Origin: Pedobacter nutrimenti
Lineage (GTDB): Bacteria; Bacteroidota; Bacteroidia; Sphingobacteriales; Sphingobacteriaceae
DNA length: 64,000 bases
Assembly: GCF_003208655.1 (NCBI RefSeq)
Contig: NZ_QKLU01000005.1
Span: 30,889-94,888 of the forward strand
Direction: 5' to 3'
A program made the position numbers and the translations under genes. This document shows, in pieces, positions 46,409 through 55,155 of this stretch (position 1 is the first letter of the stretch; each line of letters opens with the position of its first letter). The notes below the pieces were generated by a model. That model had not been told where the DNA came from and made no database searches. It saw only the letters and a list, made by a program, of their open reading frames with translations.

Positions 46409-46795
46409 ATGATGTTTAAAAAAATACACCATGTGGCTATTATCTGCTCTGATTATCCCAGGAGCAAGGATTTTTACGTCAATACACTAGGCTTTGAGGT
46501 GCTTGGTGAGGTTTACCGACAAGAACGGAAGTCTTATAAATTGGATCTTGCTGTAAATGGCGCGTATCAGATCGAGCTGTTTTCGTTTGAAGCACCTCCT
46601 GCCCGCCCTTCCAGACCGGAAGCACTTGGCTTGAGGCATCTGGCTTTTGAAGTCGATGACATCGATGCGGTGGTTGCCGGGCTGCTGGAAAAAGGGGTAC
46701 AAACAGAAGCGGTCCGGACAGATGAATATACCGGAAAGCGTTTTACTTTTTTTACAGACCCTGATGGCCTGCCTTTAGAGATTTACCAGGCATAG
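46409..46795 (+). CDS. VOC/glyoxalase family protein (GloA2/YaeR-like)
   Basis: The 128-residue protein has a single vicinal-oxygen-chelate domain with metal-ligand candidates His7 or His8 (KIHHVAI), a second histidine in LRHLAFEVDD and a glutamate in DPDGLPLEIYQ. Size and sequence fit the SMU1112c/YaeR group called GloA2; glyoxalase activity is not shown for most members. It is the first gene of a four-gene operon, and its stop directly abuts the next ATG. A second ATG one codon later is an equal candidate for the start. Confidence 0.88.
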   Translation: MMFKKIHHVAIICSDYPRSKDFYVNTLGFEVLGEVYRQERKSYKLDLAVNGAYQIELFSFEAPPARPSRPEALGLRHLAFEVDDIDAVVAGLLEKGVQTEAVRTDEYTGKRFTFFTDPDGLPLEIYQA

Positions 46796-47500
46796 ATGGG
46801 CAATATTTTCAAATTTAAGCAGTTTGAGGTCAACCAGAGCGGTTGTGCGATGAAGATCAACACCGACGGGGTGTTGCTGGGGGCTTTGGCTGTTCAGGAT
46901 CATACTGCCACTGCTTTGGATATTGGTACAGGAACAGGGGTCATTGCAATGATGCTTGCCCAGCGCTTTGAAGAGGCTGTAATCGATGCAGTGGAAATAG
47001 AACGGTCGGCAGCGGAAAGGGCTTCTGATAATTTTTTGCTTTCTCCTTTTGCCGGGCGACTGAAAGCTCATCATCAGGACATTAATAATTTTGATCCGGG
47101 AAAAAACTATGATCTGATTGTGTCCAATCCGCCTTATTTTGTAAAGGACCTGAAAAATCCGGAGCCTGGAAAAAGGATGGCCAGGCATGCAGATGAGTCT
47201 TTTTTTGAGTTATTGATTAGAAAAGTAGCCCTTTTGTTAAAACCCTCGGGATGTTTTTGGGTGATCCTGCCCTTGAAGCAGGCCCAGGAACTGGTCAGAA
47301 ATGCCGTCCTGATGAAACTCTTTCCTTTAAAGGTTATTCATGTTTATTCAGATGCTGATAAAGCTGAATTCCGTCAGGTCCTTTGTTTTAGTTTTGTAAA
47401 CGGGGAAGCGGAGCATGAAAACTTTTATATTTATCTGAAACAGGGCGTATACACAGAAAAGTACAGACTTTTACTAAAGGATTTTTTTCTGGCTTTTTAG
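46796..47500 (+). CDS. trmN6: tRNA1(Val) (adenine(37)-N6)-methyltransferase
   Basis: The 234-residue protein has the SAM-binding motif LDIGTGTGVIAMM (about 40-52) and the N6-adenine catalytic motif SNPPYF. The opening FKFKQFEVNQSGCAMKINTDGVLLGA matches YfiC/TrmN6, which methylates A37 of tRNA1-Val. The gene begins directly after the previous stop, with no spacer, so translation is likely coupled. Confidence 0.9.
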   Translation: MGNIFKFKQFEVNQSGCAMKINTDGVLLGALAVQDHTATALDIGTGTGVIAMMLAQRFEEAVIDAVEIERSAAERASDNFLLSPFAGRLKAHHQDINNFDPGKNYDLIVSNPPYFVKDLKNPEPGKRMARHADESFFELLIRKVALLLKPSGCFWVILPLKQAQELVRNAVLMKLFPLKVIHVYSDADKAEFRQVLCFSFVNGEAEHENFYIYLKQGVYTEKYRLLLKDFFLAF

Positions 47501-47537
47501 GCCTTGCCAGAAAAATGAAATAAATATAAGATAGCAG

Positions 47538-48029
47538 ATGAAGAAAATAGGACTATTGTCAGATACCCATGGTTTTTTGGATGATGCCGTATTTAAATAT
47601 TTTGACGATTGCGATGAAATCTGGCATGCCGGAGATTTTGGTGCTGGTGTTGCCGAACCCCTTGCGGCCTTTAAACCGATTAAGGGGGTGTATGGCAATA
47701 TAGATGATAAAGCTGTCCGGGCGGTATTTCCCGAACACCTTCGTTTTAATTGTGAGCAGGTGGATGTATGGATGACGCATATTGGCGGTTATCCTGGTCG
47801 GTATTCTTCATTGGTGAAGCCAGATATTTACACTAAGTCTCCTATGCTTTTTATTACCGGACATTCCCATATTCTAAAGGTGATGTATGATGAAAAAATA
47901 AAATGTCTGCATATAAATCCCGGTGCGGCAGGAAAATCGGGCTGGCATAAAGTAAGAACTTTAATTCGTTTTTGTATTTCAGAAGAAAAAATACATACCT
48001 TAGAGGCCATAGAATTAGGCATTAGATAA
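47538..48029 (+). CDS. YfcE/MJ0936-type metallophosphoesterase
   Basis: The 163-residue protein has all five phosphoesterase blocks: LLSDTHG at 5-11, WHAGDFG, GNIDD, THIGG and TGHSH. The compact size and lack of signal peptide fit the cytoplasmic YfcE-like phosphodiesterases. It is third in the operon, 37 bases after trmN6 and 21 bases before fbp. The physiological substrate is unknown. Confidence 0.9.
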   Translation: MKKIGLLSDTHGFLDDAVFKYFDDCDEIWHAGDFGAGVAEPLAAFKPIKGVYGNIDDKAVRAVFPEHLRFNCEQVDVWMTHIGGYPGRYSSLVKPDIYTKSPMLFITGHSHILKVMYDEKIKCLHINPGAAGKSGWHKVRTLIRFCISEEKIHTLEAIELGIR

Positions 48030-48050
48030 CGTATAAAGTACACTAAGTAT

Positions 48051-49103
48051 ATGCAGGGCATAAAAACATTAGGACAATTTATTATTGAAAAACAGGCAGA
48101 CTTTCCATATGCGAAAGGAGAATTGTCCAGATTATTGAGGGATATTGGGATTGCCTCTAAAATTGTAAACCGGGAGGTGAATAAGGCAGGGCTTGTGGAT
48201 ATCCTGGGGGAGGCCGGTACGGTAAACATCCAGGGTGAAGGCCAGAAAAAACTGGACGTTTTTGCCAATACCCAATTTATTGCTGCATTGACCAGTGGGG
48301 GTGAATGTTGTATTGTGGCCACTGAGGAAGAAGAGGAATTTGTCCCGATTGACTCCCCGGTGTCTAAAAATGCAAAATATATTGTTTGTATTGATCCTTT
48401 GGACGGGTCTTCCAATATTGATTGTAATGTGGCAGTAGGAACGATTTTTTCCATTTACAGACGCAAATCTGTTGATGGAATGGCTACGCTGGAAGATGTG
48501 CTTCAGAAAGGTACCGAGCAGGTGGCTGCCGGTTATGTGATTTATGGTTCTTCGACGATGCTGGTGTATACCACTGGAAAAGGAGTGAATGGTTTTACAC
48601 TGGACCCTTCAATTGGAGAGTTTTGTTTGTCTCACCCGAACATGCGTATTCCAGCCGATGGAAAAATCTATTCCATTAATGAAGGAAACTATGTGCATTT
48701 TCCGGAAGGTGTGAAAAAATATTTGAAGTATGCCCAGGTGGAGGATGCCGCTACCGGCAGGCCTTATACGTCCAGGTATATTGGCTCTATGGTAGGCGAT
48801 ATTCACCGGAATCTGATTAAAGGCGGGATTTATATGTATCCAACAACTTCCAGTTCGCCAAACGGAAAGTTGAGGCTTTTGTACGAATGCAATCCGATGG
48901 CTTTTATTATTGAACAGGCTGGTGGTGTTGCCTCAGATGGTTTTAACCGGATTCTTGAAATAGAGCCAAAAGCCCTCCATCAGCGGGTGGCTATTTTTAT
49001 TGGTTCTGAAAAAATGGTCAGGGTAGCCGAGCAGCTCATGGCCGAGTATTCTCCAGTGGCTGATTTGAGCCTTCCTGCACCAGATAAGGCTATAGCGAGT
49101 TAG
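48051..49103 (+). CDS. fbp: Fructose-1,6-bisphosphatase, class 1
   Basis: The 350-residue protein has the class 1 metal site with [12 protein letters not shown] and the upstream Glu-rich segment, [13 protein letters not shown] and the [20 protein letters not shown] segment near the C-terminus. It hydrolyses fructose 1,6-bisphosphate, the committing step of gluconeogenesis. It ends an operon with unrelated small enzymes, so the link is probably transcriptional only. A strong terminator follows. Confidence 0.96.
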   Translation: MQGIKTLGQFIIEKQADFPYAKGELSRLLRDIGIASKIVNREVNKAGLVDILGEAGTVNIQGEGQKKLDVFANTQFIAALTSGGECCIVATEEEEEFVPIDSPVSKNAKYIVCIDPLDGSSNIDCNVAVGTIFSIYRRKSVDGMATLEDVLQKGTEQVAAGYVIYGSSTMLVYTTGKGVNGFTLDPSIGEFCLSHPNMRIPADGKIYSINEGNYVHFPEGVKKYLKYAQVEDAATGRPYTSRYIGSMVGDIHRNLIKGGIYMYPTTSSSPNGKLRLLYECNPMAFIIEQAGGVASDGFNRILEIEPKALHQRVAIFIGSEKMVRVAEQLMAEYSPVADLSLPAPDKAIAS

Positions 49104-49111
49104 TCTGAAAC

Positions 49112-49145
49112 AAAAAGCGGGGCCCCAGTGCCCCGCTTTTTGTTT
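49112..49145. terminator. Bidirectional intrinsic terminator
   Basis: AAAAGCGGGGC and GCCCCGCTTTT pair around CCCAGT; shared by fbp and the convergent rnhA. Confidence 0.92.
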
Positions 49146-49617
49146 ATAGCAATGTAGGTTTTCCCCTTTCGGCTTCAAAGCCGCTGTCTATAGCCAGGGC
49201 AGCGCTGTTTTTTGATGCTGCCACGGCAAGCTGGTCACAGCGCTCATTTTCCGGATGGCTGTTGTGTCCTTTGATCCATATAAAACGAACCTGATGTTGT
49301 TTGTAAACTTCCAGAAAACGCAGCCAGAGGTCCTTATTCTTTTTACCTTTAAAACTTGTTTTTAACCAGCCGAATACCCATTTTTTTTCCACTGAATCGA
49401 CAACATACTTTGAATCGGAGTAAACGGTCACCTGCTGGCCGGGACTTTTTATGGCCTGTAAACCGACAATTACGGCAAGGAGCTCCATGCGGTTATTGGT
49501 GGTCATGCGAAAACCTCCGCTCAGTTCTTTGTAGTGTGCGCCTGAGCGCAAAATAACACCGTAACCACCTGGACCAGGATTTCCGCTTGCTGCGCCGTCT
49601 GTATAGATATCTATCAT
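49144..49617 (-). CDS. rnhA: Ribonuclease HI
   Basis: The 157-residue enzyme has the DEDD site: Asp7-type aspartate in IYTDGAASGNPGPGG, Glu in NNRMELLAVI, Asp in VYSDSKYVVD and the late Asp in NERCDQLA, with the GHNSHPE loop. It cleaves RNA in RNA-DNA hybrids. The basic handle region is present (KTSFKGKKNKDLW). It stands alone, convergent with fbp. Confidence 0.96.
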   Translation of the reverse strand: MIDIYTDGAASGNPGPGGYGVILRSGAHYKELSGGFRMTTNNRMELLAVIVGLQAIKSPGQQVTVYSDSKYVVDSVEKKWVFGWLKTSFKGKKNKDLWLRFLEVYKQHQVRFIWIKGHNSHPENERCDQLAVAASKNSAALAIDSGFEAERGKPTLL

Positions 49618-49639
49618 TAATTATAGGGTGAATGGGATT

Positions 49640-49686
49640 GAAAAATTGGCGGTATACACTTTTTTGCGAAGGTGTATGCCGCCAAA
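49640..49686 (-). terminator. Intrinsic terminator of the blaI-linked operon
   Basis: Fourteen-base arms at 49646-49659 and 49672-49685 pair with a single wobble and are followed by T5 on the minus strand. Confidence 0.8.
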
Positions 49687-49749
49687 TTTAAGGAATCCGA
49701 TCCGTTTCTGAAAGCAGGGAATGGGAATACGGTGTGGCGGGAAGGGAGG

Positions 49750-50472
49750 TTATTTGTCTCTGGTGATCATATAGGTCTGGCTTTTATGTCCATCTGAAAC
49801 CAGATTAAACTTTTCCTGGTATTTTTTTAAGACTTCGGCAGAAAGTTTTTTCCCGTTTACGCTGATTTGATCATTTGTTATAGTTAGTCTACGTAGGGCT
49901 TTTTCATTTGGTATAATGCCGTCCTTTACCAGTTCGTTAATAATATCGTCAGTTTTCTTCTTGTCCTCCCGGGCGCTTTGCTGATCTTTTATGGCTTGAT
50001 CCCTGTCTTTTAGGGCCTGGTCCCTGTCTCTTAAGGCCTGCTGGCGGTCTTTTAAAGCTTGTTCTCTGTCTTTTTGGGCCTGTTCTCTGTCTTTTTGAGC
50101 TTGTTCTCTATCCATTCTGGCCTGCGCTCTGTCTTTTCTGGCTTGTTCTCTATCTTTTTCGGCCTGTATCCTGTTTTTTTGAATCTGTTCGCGGATCTCT
50201 TTGATTTCGCTGCTGTATTGATCCCATTTGTTGGAAGCGATTTTTTCGCCATCTATATAAAAGCTGGTCAGTTGATCATTAACCAGTTCAATCTGGTATC
50301 TTTTGCCTTTCCAATCTGTAATGATCTGTTCATGGCTCCCGTTTTTTGTTGTGGAGGTATAACTTTCATGACGGGTTACAGTGTTTGTTGGCTTTTCCTG
50401 TGCAATGACTGTTACTGAAAAGGCCATCATTGCGGTCAGTAACAGGGTGTTTTTTAATGGGTTTGTTTTCAT
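49750..50472 (-). CDS. Secreted heptad-repeat protein, BlaR1-tail-like
   Basis: The 240-residue protein has a signal peptide (cleavage after about residue 24), a short beta domain with YQIELVNDQLTSFYIDGEKI, nine near-perfect heptads of the type KDREQAQ (about 106-171) expected to form a single charged helix or coiled coil, and a C-terminal domain with DGIIPNE and ITNDQISVNGKKL. Such tails are found at the end of M56/BlaR1-type peptidases in this phylum, but no peptidase domain is present here. It follows the BlaI-type regulator after 112 bases on the same strand. The matching 21-base DNA repeats could change in number. Confidence 0.75.
   Translation of the reverse strand: MKTNPLKNTLLLTAMMAFSVTVIAQEKPTNTVTRHESYTSTTKNGSHEQIITDWKGKRYQIELVNDQLTSFYIDGEKIASNKWDQYSSEIKEIREQIQKNRIQAEKDREQARKDRAQARMDREQAQKDREQAQKDREQALKDRQQALRDRDQALKDRDQAIKDQQSAREDKKKTDDIINELVKDGIIPNEKALRRLTITNDQISVNGKKLSAEVLKKYQEKFNLVSDGHKSQTYMITRDK
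49960..50157 (-). repeat. 21-base tandem repeat encoding heptads
   Basis: Nine or so imperfect 21-base units within the coding region, each encoding (K/R)DR(E/D/Q)QA(Q/L/R). Confidence 0.85.
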
Positions 50473-50584
50473 TTTTTTTGGTTTTTATGGTTGAACAAAC
50501 CATATAAATCCCTTCCGCGTATTTGCGGTGCTCAGCTGGGGAAGGGGATCTGTATGGAGGTCGGTTTTTTGTGTCTGGCGGTGT

Positions 50585-50986
50585 TTAGGATTTGTCCATA
50601 TGATCCAGTATCTCTTTTATTTTTTTTAATTCTTCGGCAGAGGTTTTTTGATTGCCCAGCAAGGCCATCATTAAATTGCTGGGAGAGCCCTGGTACATGT
50701 TGTCCATAAAACGGCCCAGAAAATTGTTTTTTACTTTTTCCTCTTCCAACAGGGGACTGTATATGTGCTTCATGTGCGTCTCATCCCTTTGGAGCATTCC
50801 TTTTTCTTTCATCACCTGCATTAGTTTTAAGGTGCTGGTATAAATTACGGCTTCCTTTTGTTCGTTTAAATGGTCGTGAACAAAACGGACGGTCGATGGG
50901 CCATATTGCCAGAGTACCTGTAACACCGCCATTTCCGTTTTTGTAGGGACTATTTCTGAAGTTTGCTTCTGTTTCGATGAACTCAT
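50585..50986 (-). CDS. BlaI/MecI/CopY family transcriptional regulator
   Basis: The 133-residue protein has the winged helix of this family: PTKTEMAVLQVLWQYGPSTVRFVHDHL, YTSTLKLMQVMKEKGML and the wing DETHMKHIYSPL, followed by a C-terminal dimerisation helix. BlaI proteins repress their operon until a BlaR1 metallopeptidase cleaves them. Here the next gene encodes only a secreted coil protein. A perfect 12-base palindrome lies 21 bases upstream of the start and may be the operator. Confidence 0.9.
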   Translation of the reverse strand: MSSSKQKQTSEIVPTKTEMAVLQVLWQYGPSTVRFVHDHLNEQKEAVIYTSTLKLMQVMKEKGMLQRDETHMKHIYSPLLEEEKVKNNFLGRFMDNMYQGSPSNLMMALLGNQKTSAEELKKIKEILDHMDKS

Positions 50987-51006
50987 GTTTTAAAGGTATG
51001 TATAAA

Positions 51007-51018
51007 AAACGTACGTTT
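51007..51018. promoter_or_regulatory. Candidate operator of the blaI-type gene
   Basis: AAACGTACGTTT is a perfect 12-base palindrome centred 26 bases upstream of the regulator start. The minus-strand reading contains TACGTTTT, one base from TAnnTTTG, so a repressor here would cover the promoter. Confidence 0.4.
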
Positions 51019-51183
51019 CATAGTTTACCTTTATTTTTTTTAAAAAAATAGAGAAATGTGAGAATTTAACTTTTCTATAGATAGGAGGGCTTATGCCAAT
51101 CTGACTGATTAATTTGCCTGTATTACAGAAGAATAGGTTCGTTTAAGCGGGTAAATTTAGTATAACTAATCAAATACCCCTTT

Positions 51184-51978
51184 ATGAAAACAATTAAAAC
51201 CTTAATGCTGGCGCTGAGCTGCGCGGCGGTATTGCAGTACGGCTGCAAAAAAGAAACCACACCTGAAACCGCAGCTGGCGAGTTGAAAAAAAACGGAGAC
51301 ACACCTGGTAGTCCATCCGGCGGCCTGCAAATTATGTCTGTGCTTTTTAATGGTGATGCCTCCAATGGTTCGGCCAACGTGTGGAAAGACATCAATATTG
51401 AAGGCACCGGAACGGTAACTACAGTAAATGATGAAACTGGTACTTTGACCTGGAAATTTTTAAAACCCGCAGACAGCCACCGCACAGAAGGGCATGGGGC
51501 TAAAAATTACCAGGCCCAGGACGGAGATGAAATATATATCGGCTGGACCAGTAAAATTTACATGCCGACAAGTTTAAAAACTGATGCCATATTCCAATGG
51601 AAATCTTATCCAACGGCGGGAGCTCTGCAGAATCATCCCCTGATGCTCAGGACCAAGGGTGGGAACCTGGAACTCCAGCATTTTGACGACAACCATGTTG
51701 CGACAGTGCCCTGGTCGACCACATTGTCTGTGAATGCATGGCTTAAATTTGTGATCCGTATGAAAGTATCCCGCGACCCTGCTGTTGGTTATATAGAGTT
51801 CTGGTATAACGGGGTGAAGCAGACTTTGTCTAACGGCAGTCAGCGCCTGTACTGCAGAACCCTCGATGTGGCAGACTGTGATCCAAAGTGGGGTGTTTAT
51901 GGTGGTGATTCTTCTCAGGTGACGCACTTTGTGAAAAAAATAAGAATTGCGAATTCTTACGCTGATGCCGCGCAGTAA
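51184..51978 (+). CDS. Heparin-lyase-I-fold (PF14099-like) lipoprotein
   Basis: The 264-residue protein has a signal peptide with a lipobox at Cys21 (QYGC) and a short Ser/Gly/Pro linker. The rest looks like a jelly-roll polysaccharide lyase: EIYIGWTSKI, IFQWKSYP, HPLMLRTKGGNLEL, NAWLKFVIRMK, GYIEFWYNGVKQTL and DPKWGVYGG, as in PF14099 proteins. It would cleave or bind an acidic polysaccharide at the cell surface. No SusC/D pair or other carbohydrate genes are near, so the substrate is open. Confidence 0.75.
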   Translation: MKTIKTLMLALSCAAVLQYGCKKETTPETAAGELKKNGDTPGSPSGGLQIMSVLFNGDASNGSANVWKDINIEGTGTVTTVNDETGTLTWKFLKPADSHRTEGHGAKNYQAQDGDEIYIGWTSKIYMPTSLKTDAIFQWKSYPTAGALQNHPLMLRTKGGNLELQHFDDNHVATVPWSTTLSVNAWLKFVIRMKVSRDPAVGYIEFWYNGVKQTLSNGSQRLYCRTLDVADCDPKWGVYGGDSSQVTHFVKKIRIANSYADAAQ

Positions 51979-52039
51979 AAAAAAGCTTCATTTGAGGTGA
52001 AGTAGCGGTAGTGGATGGAAAGAAGGTCTTAGTGTGATG

Positions 52040-53140
52040 CTAAGACCTTTTTAAATTTTCGGCTGCTTTAATGCGCTTATTGTTTAAATATTTCCTTAAA
52101 GGAATATCGTAAAGCACCATAACCCCATAAGCCAACCCTACCAGCAGGACCAGGGCTGTGACAATGATTATTGTCAGTTGCATGGTACCGGGTTTATGGC
52201 TGGTGTAATAATTGCCGAACATCCATAAGGCGGCATAATGTGTCATGTATAAAGGGTAAGAGATCTTTCCTGAAAATATACAAAGCTTTTTTAAACCAGG
52301 TGTAAGCATAGCACCTGCTCCCAGAGCGACCAGCAGAGGGAAGTAAAACAATACAATTAAGGGCTCGGATAGCCAGTTCCATTTAGAGAAGGGGCTTATA
52401 AAAGCCAGGAACAACAGTATGGCCAGGCCGCTAAACCCGACTTTGTTTTTGATGATCCAATTTGAACGGTAAATAAGCAGACCGGCTAAAAAAGAATAGG
52501 ATATCCTGGCACTTCCATCCCAAAATGTCGGCCCGCTCCAACCACCCAGTAAATTGTTGGAACGGTAACATACCAGGCAAAGGGCCACCGCCGAGATAAC
52601 GGTTAACAAAAGCAGGAAGCTGCGCTTAAGTCTGTAAAGTACCAACGCATAAACAATATTGGCGATATATTCCCAAAACAAAGACCAGGATGGTGCATTG
52701 AAGCTGAACAGGTTAAAGCCACGGTCGGCTATGACAGGCAAGGGAATCATGAGTAAGGAACATATAAATGCAAGCACAATTTTACCGGTGCTGTACAATT
52801 CCGGATGGCCCCCAAAAGGATCAAATAAAAATGCCAGCAGGCCCAATACAGATCCGGCTATAACCAGTGGATGGAGCCTGATGATCCTTGATTTGAAGAA
52901 CTCAAGGATGCCTATTTTTGCGATGCGGTCGTCATAGGCGTATCCAATTACGAATCCGGAAAGACAGAAGAAAAAATCAACAGCTAAAAAACCATGTCCG
53001 ATAAAGTTTTTGCTGGGATCTGTATACACCCATTCCATAAAATGAAATACGACTACAGCAAGGGCAGCCAGGCCTCTTAATCCGTCCAGGATTTCGAAAT
53101 GTTTTTTTGTTTGAAGGTTTGTAACGGTGCTTGTGCTCAT
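52040..53140 (-). CDS. Acyltransferase 3 family membrane protein
   Basis: The 366-residue protein has about ten membrane helices and the family start FEILDGLRGLAALAVVVFHF, with the catalytic histidine in the first helix, then FLAVDFFFCLSGFVIGYAY. Family members O-acetylate surface sugars or lipids. The C-terminus is basic (RKYLNNKRIKAAENLKRS). It is monocistronic, and the acceptor is unknown. Confidence 0.9.
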   Translation of the reverse strand: MSTSTVTNLQTKKHFEILDGLRGLAALAVVVFHFMEWVYTDPSKNFIGHGFLAVDFFFCLSGFVIGYAYDDRIAKIGILEFFKSRIIRLHPLVIAGSVLGLLAFLFDPFGGHPELYSTGKIVLAFICSLLMIPLPVIADRGFNLFSFNAPSWSLFWEYIANIVYALVLYRLKRSFLLLLTVISAVALCLVCYRSNNLLGGWSGPTFWDGSARISYSFLAGLLIYRSNWIIKNKVGFSGLAILLFLAFISPFSKWNWLSEPLIVLFYFPLLVALGAGAMLTPGLKKLCIFSGKISYPLYMTHYAALWMFGNYYTSHKPGTMQLTIIIVTALVLLVGLAYGVMVLYDIPLRKYLNNKRIKAAENLKRS

Positions 53141-53336
53141 TAATTTGAATCCAGTCGGTTTAAATAGTGTTTGTCAGATTGAAGGAGGTTGTTCCTTTTT
53201 AAGGAGAGAAATCCGTCTTCGAATGTAAAAAATAGAATCGGTTTCCGAAAACCAGGGTGCCGGATGGACTTGTTTTTCTGTCCATGCAACCATTTTGTGT
53301 CATAAGGCGTCTTCAGGCTAAAACCAAAATTTATAT

Positions 53337-54974
53337 ATGTACAAATATCTTTATGTAGCAGTGGCGCTTGCACTGAATGTTTCTGTTAAAGCGCAAGTAA
53401 TTGTGGAAGGAAAAGTAAAAAACCGGCAAAATGAAGACATTCCTTATTGTTCTATTGGCATTAAGAATTCCAAAGTAGCAACCCTAACAAATGACAAAGG
53501 GATGTATCGTTTAACAATTCCGGATGATTTGAAAGATAAAGAGGTTGTTTTCAATTCGGCAGGTTATCAAGAGAGGACTTTTTCTGTGAGGGACCTGAAA
53601 GCAAACGCAAATGTGTTTTTAGCTGATAAAGTGATGGCCCTTGAGGAGGTAGTGATTCAGGCAAAGGGATTAAAAGAAAAAATTATCGGACAGAAATCCC
53701 GTCCCTTTCTTACTTTTTCGAAAATGTTTGACGAAAATGTACCGACCGTTGAACAAGGTAATATTTTTCCGATTTATGAAAAAACAAGATTGAATGCTTA
53801 CAGTTTTTACATTATCCCAAGTTCGAAATTCGCCGAGCTTACCTTAAAGCTTAATGTATATGCGGTGAAAAATGGTTTGCCAGACCAATCGCTTCTGAAC
53901 AAAAATGTTATTTATAAAACTTCTGCCACGGGTTGGCAAAAAATAGATTTATCCCCTTACAAATTGGTCTTTAATCATCTTAAAGAGATTGCTGTTACCA
54001 TACAATTGATTGATAGCAAATCCCTGGAGAATACAAAGTTTATATTTGGAATGTCTGCAAAAAAATCATTGTCAAAAAACTTATTGTTCAGGTACCAGCC
54101 TCAGGGAAGTTGGGAAGCAAGCGAAGGCAATTTTATCTCCAACATTGATGTCGGTTACCGTAATGCCGGCAAAGAAGAAAACATTGCCCGGGAGCAAGGC
54201 GACACAACAACTTCTGATGTCGCTACTGAGCAATTGGTTGACTTCTACAGAAACCGGGAGAAAGCAAAAAAAACAAATTACGGTAAAAACAAAAAAGGAA
54301 CCTTTACTGATGTGGGGGACGCTAAAATCTATTATGAGATATATGGAAAGGGAGCGCCTTTGTTATTGCTCCATGGTAACAATGGAAGTATTGCTGATTT
54401 TTATCAGCAAATTCCTGCTTTTTCGAAAAATTACCAGGTGATTGCCTTGGATACCCGTGGGCAGGGAAGAAGTACTGATTTGACTGGACGTGAATATAGC
54501 TATGAACAGTTTGCTGCCGATTTGTATAAGGTCATACAGCATCTGCAGCTTTCTAAGGTGAATATTGTCGGTTGGAGCGATGGGGGAAATACCGGTTTAA
54601 TTTTTAACGCTGCCCATCCGGAGCTTGTGGCTAAACTGGTTACCATTGGGGCAAATTTGAATCCTTCGGGCGTTGATAAAGCCATTATGGATGGATTTAA
54701 ACAGCAACTTTCGGAAAATAAAATGACAGATCCCCGTTTATTGAAACTCATGCTCAGCCAGCCGGATATCGCTTCGGGACAACTGGATCGCATCAAAAAC
54801 CCGGTTTTGATCATTGCCGGAAGCAAAGATGTGATCAGGGAAGAACATACACGGTTCATCCATCAGCAGATCCGGAACTCCGAATTGGAGATTATTCCCA
54901 ACAGTACGCATTATGTGCCTTTTGAGCAACCTGAAAGGCTAAACGAACTGATTTTAAAATTTCTTGGCAAGTGA
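53337..54974 (+). CDS. Exported fusion: CarboxypepD-type domain, beta domain and alpha/beta hydrolase
   Basis: The 545-residue protein has a signal peptide (about 1-19), a CarboxypepD-reg-like sandwich (about 22-105), a 150-residue beta-rich domain (AELTLKLNVYAVKNGLP, TGWQKIDLSPYKL) seen in other Bacteroidota surface proteins, a basic linker (KKTNYGKNKKG) and a complete alpha/beta hydrolase (about 320-545). The triad is visible: Ser in GWSDGG, Asp in AGSKDVI and His in NSTHYVP. The hydrolase would therefore act outside the cytoplasm. The fusion is unusual. A 28-base perfect hairpin follows. Confidence 0.8.
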   Translation: MYKYLYVAVALALNVSVKAQVIVEGKVKNRQNEDIPYCSIGIKNSKVATLTNDKGMYRLTIPDDLKDKEVVFNSAGYQERTFSVRDLKANANVFLADKVMALEEVVIQAKGLKEKIIGQKSRPFLTFSKMFDENVPTVEQGNIFPIYEKTRLNAYSFYIIPSSKFAELTLKLNVYAVKNGLPDQSLLNKNVIYKTSATGWQKIDLSPYKLVFNHLKEIAVTIQLIDSKSLENTKFIFGMSAKKSLSKNLLFRYQPQGSWEASEGNFISNIDVGYRNAGKEENIAREQGDTTTSDVATEQLVDFYRNREKAKKTNYGKNKKGTFTDVGDAKIYYEIYGKGAPLLLLHGNNGSIADFYQQIPAFSKNYQVIALDTRGQGRSTDLTGREYSYEQFAADLYKVIQHLQLSKVNIVGWSDGGNTGLIFNAAHPELVAKLVTIGANLNPSGVDKAIMDGFKQQLSENKMTDPRLLKLMLSQPDIASGQLDRIKNPVLIIAGSKDVIREEHTRFIHQQIRNSELEIIPNSTHYVPFEQPERLNELILKFLGK

Positions 54975-54992
54975 TTGGTTTGGGAAATTACA

Positions 54993-55054
54993 TATGAATC
55001 CAAAAATTTAAAAGTAGTTCTTTTCAGAACTACTTTTAAATTTTTGGATTCATA
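54993..55054. repeat. 28-base perfect inverted repeat, likely bidirectional terminator
   Basis: Arms 54993-55020 and 55027-55054 are perfectly complementary around TTTTCA. The inner AAAAGTAGTTC stem with T-run resembles an intrinsic terminator for the convergent genes, but the length is well beyond what termination needs. Confidence 0.8.
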
Positions 55055-55155
55055 ACGGTGCGAAATCACATCTGTTTTGCTGTAATGTCAAGACTTACGT
55101 TTCATTAGTCTAGCAAAACTAAAACGGGGCTGATGGGGACAATAAGGAATCTGAT

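Noticed and set aside
50059..50418. 119-codon plus-strand frame opposite the heptad-repeat gene
   Set aside because: It is produced by the 21-base repeat read on the other strand; the minus-strand protein has a signal peptide and defined domains, so this is a shadow.
53140..53373. 77-codon minus-strand frame upstream of the acyltransferase
   Set aside because: It overlaps the start of the exported hydrolase gene, has no recognisable domain and no promoter or start context.
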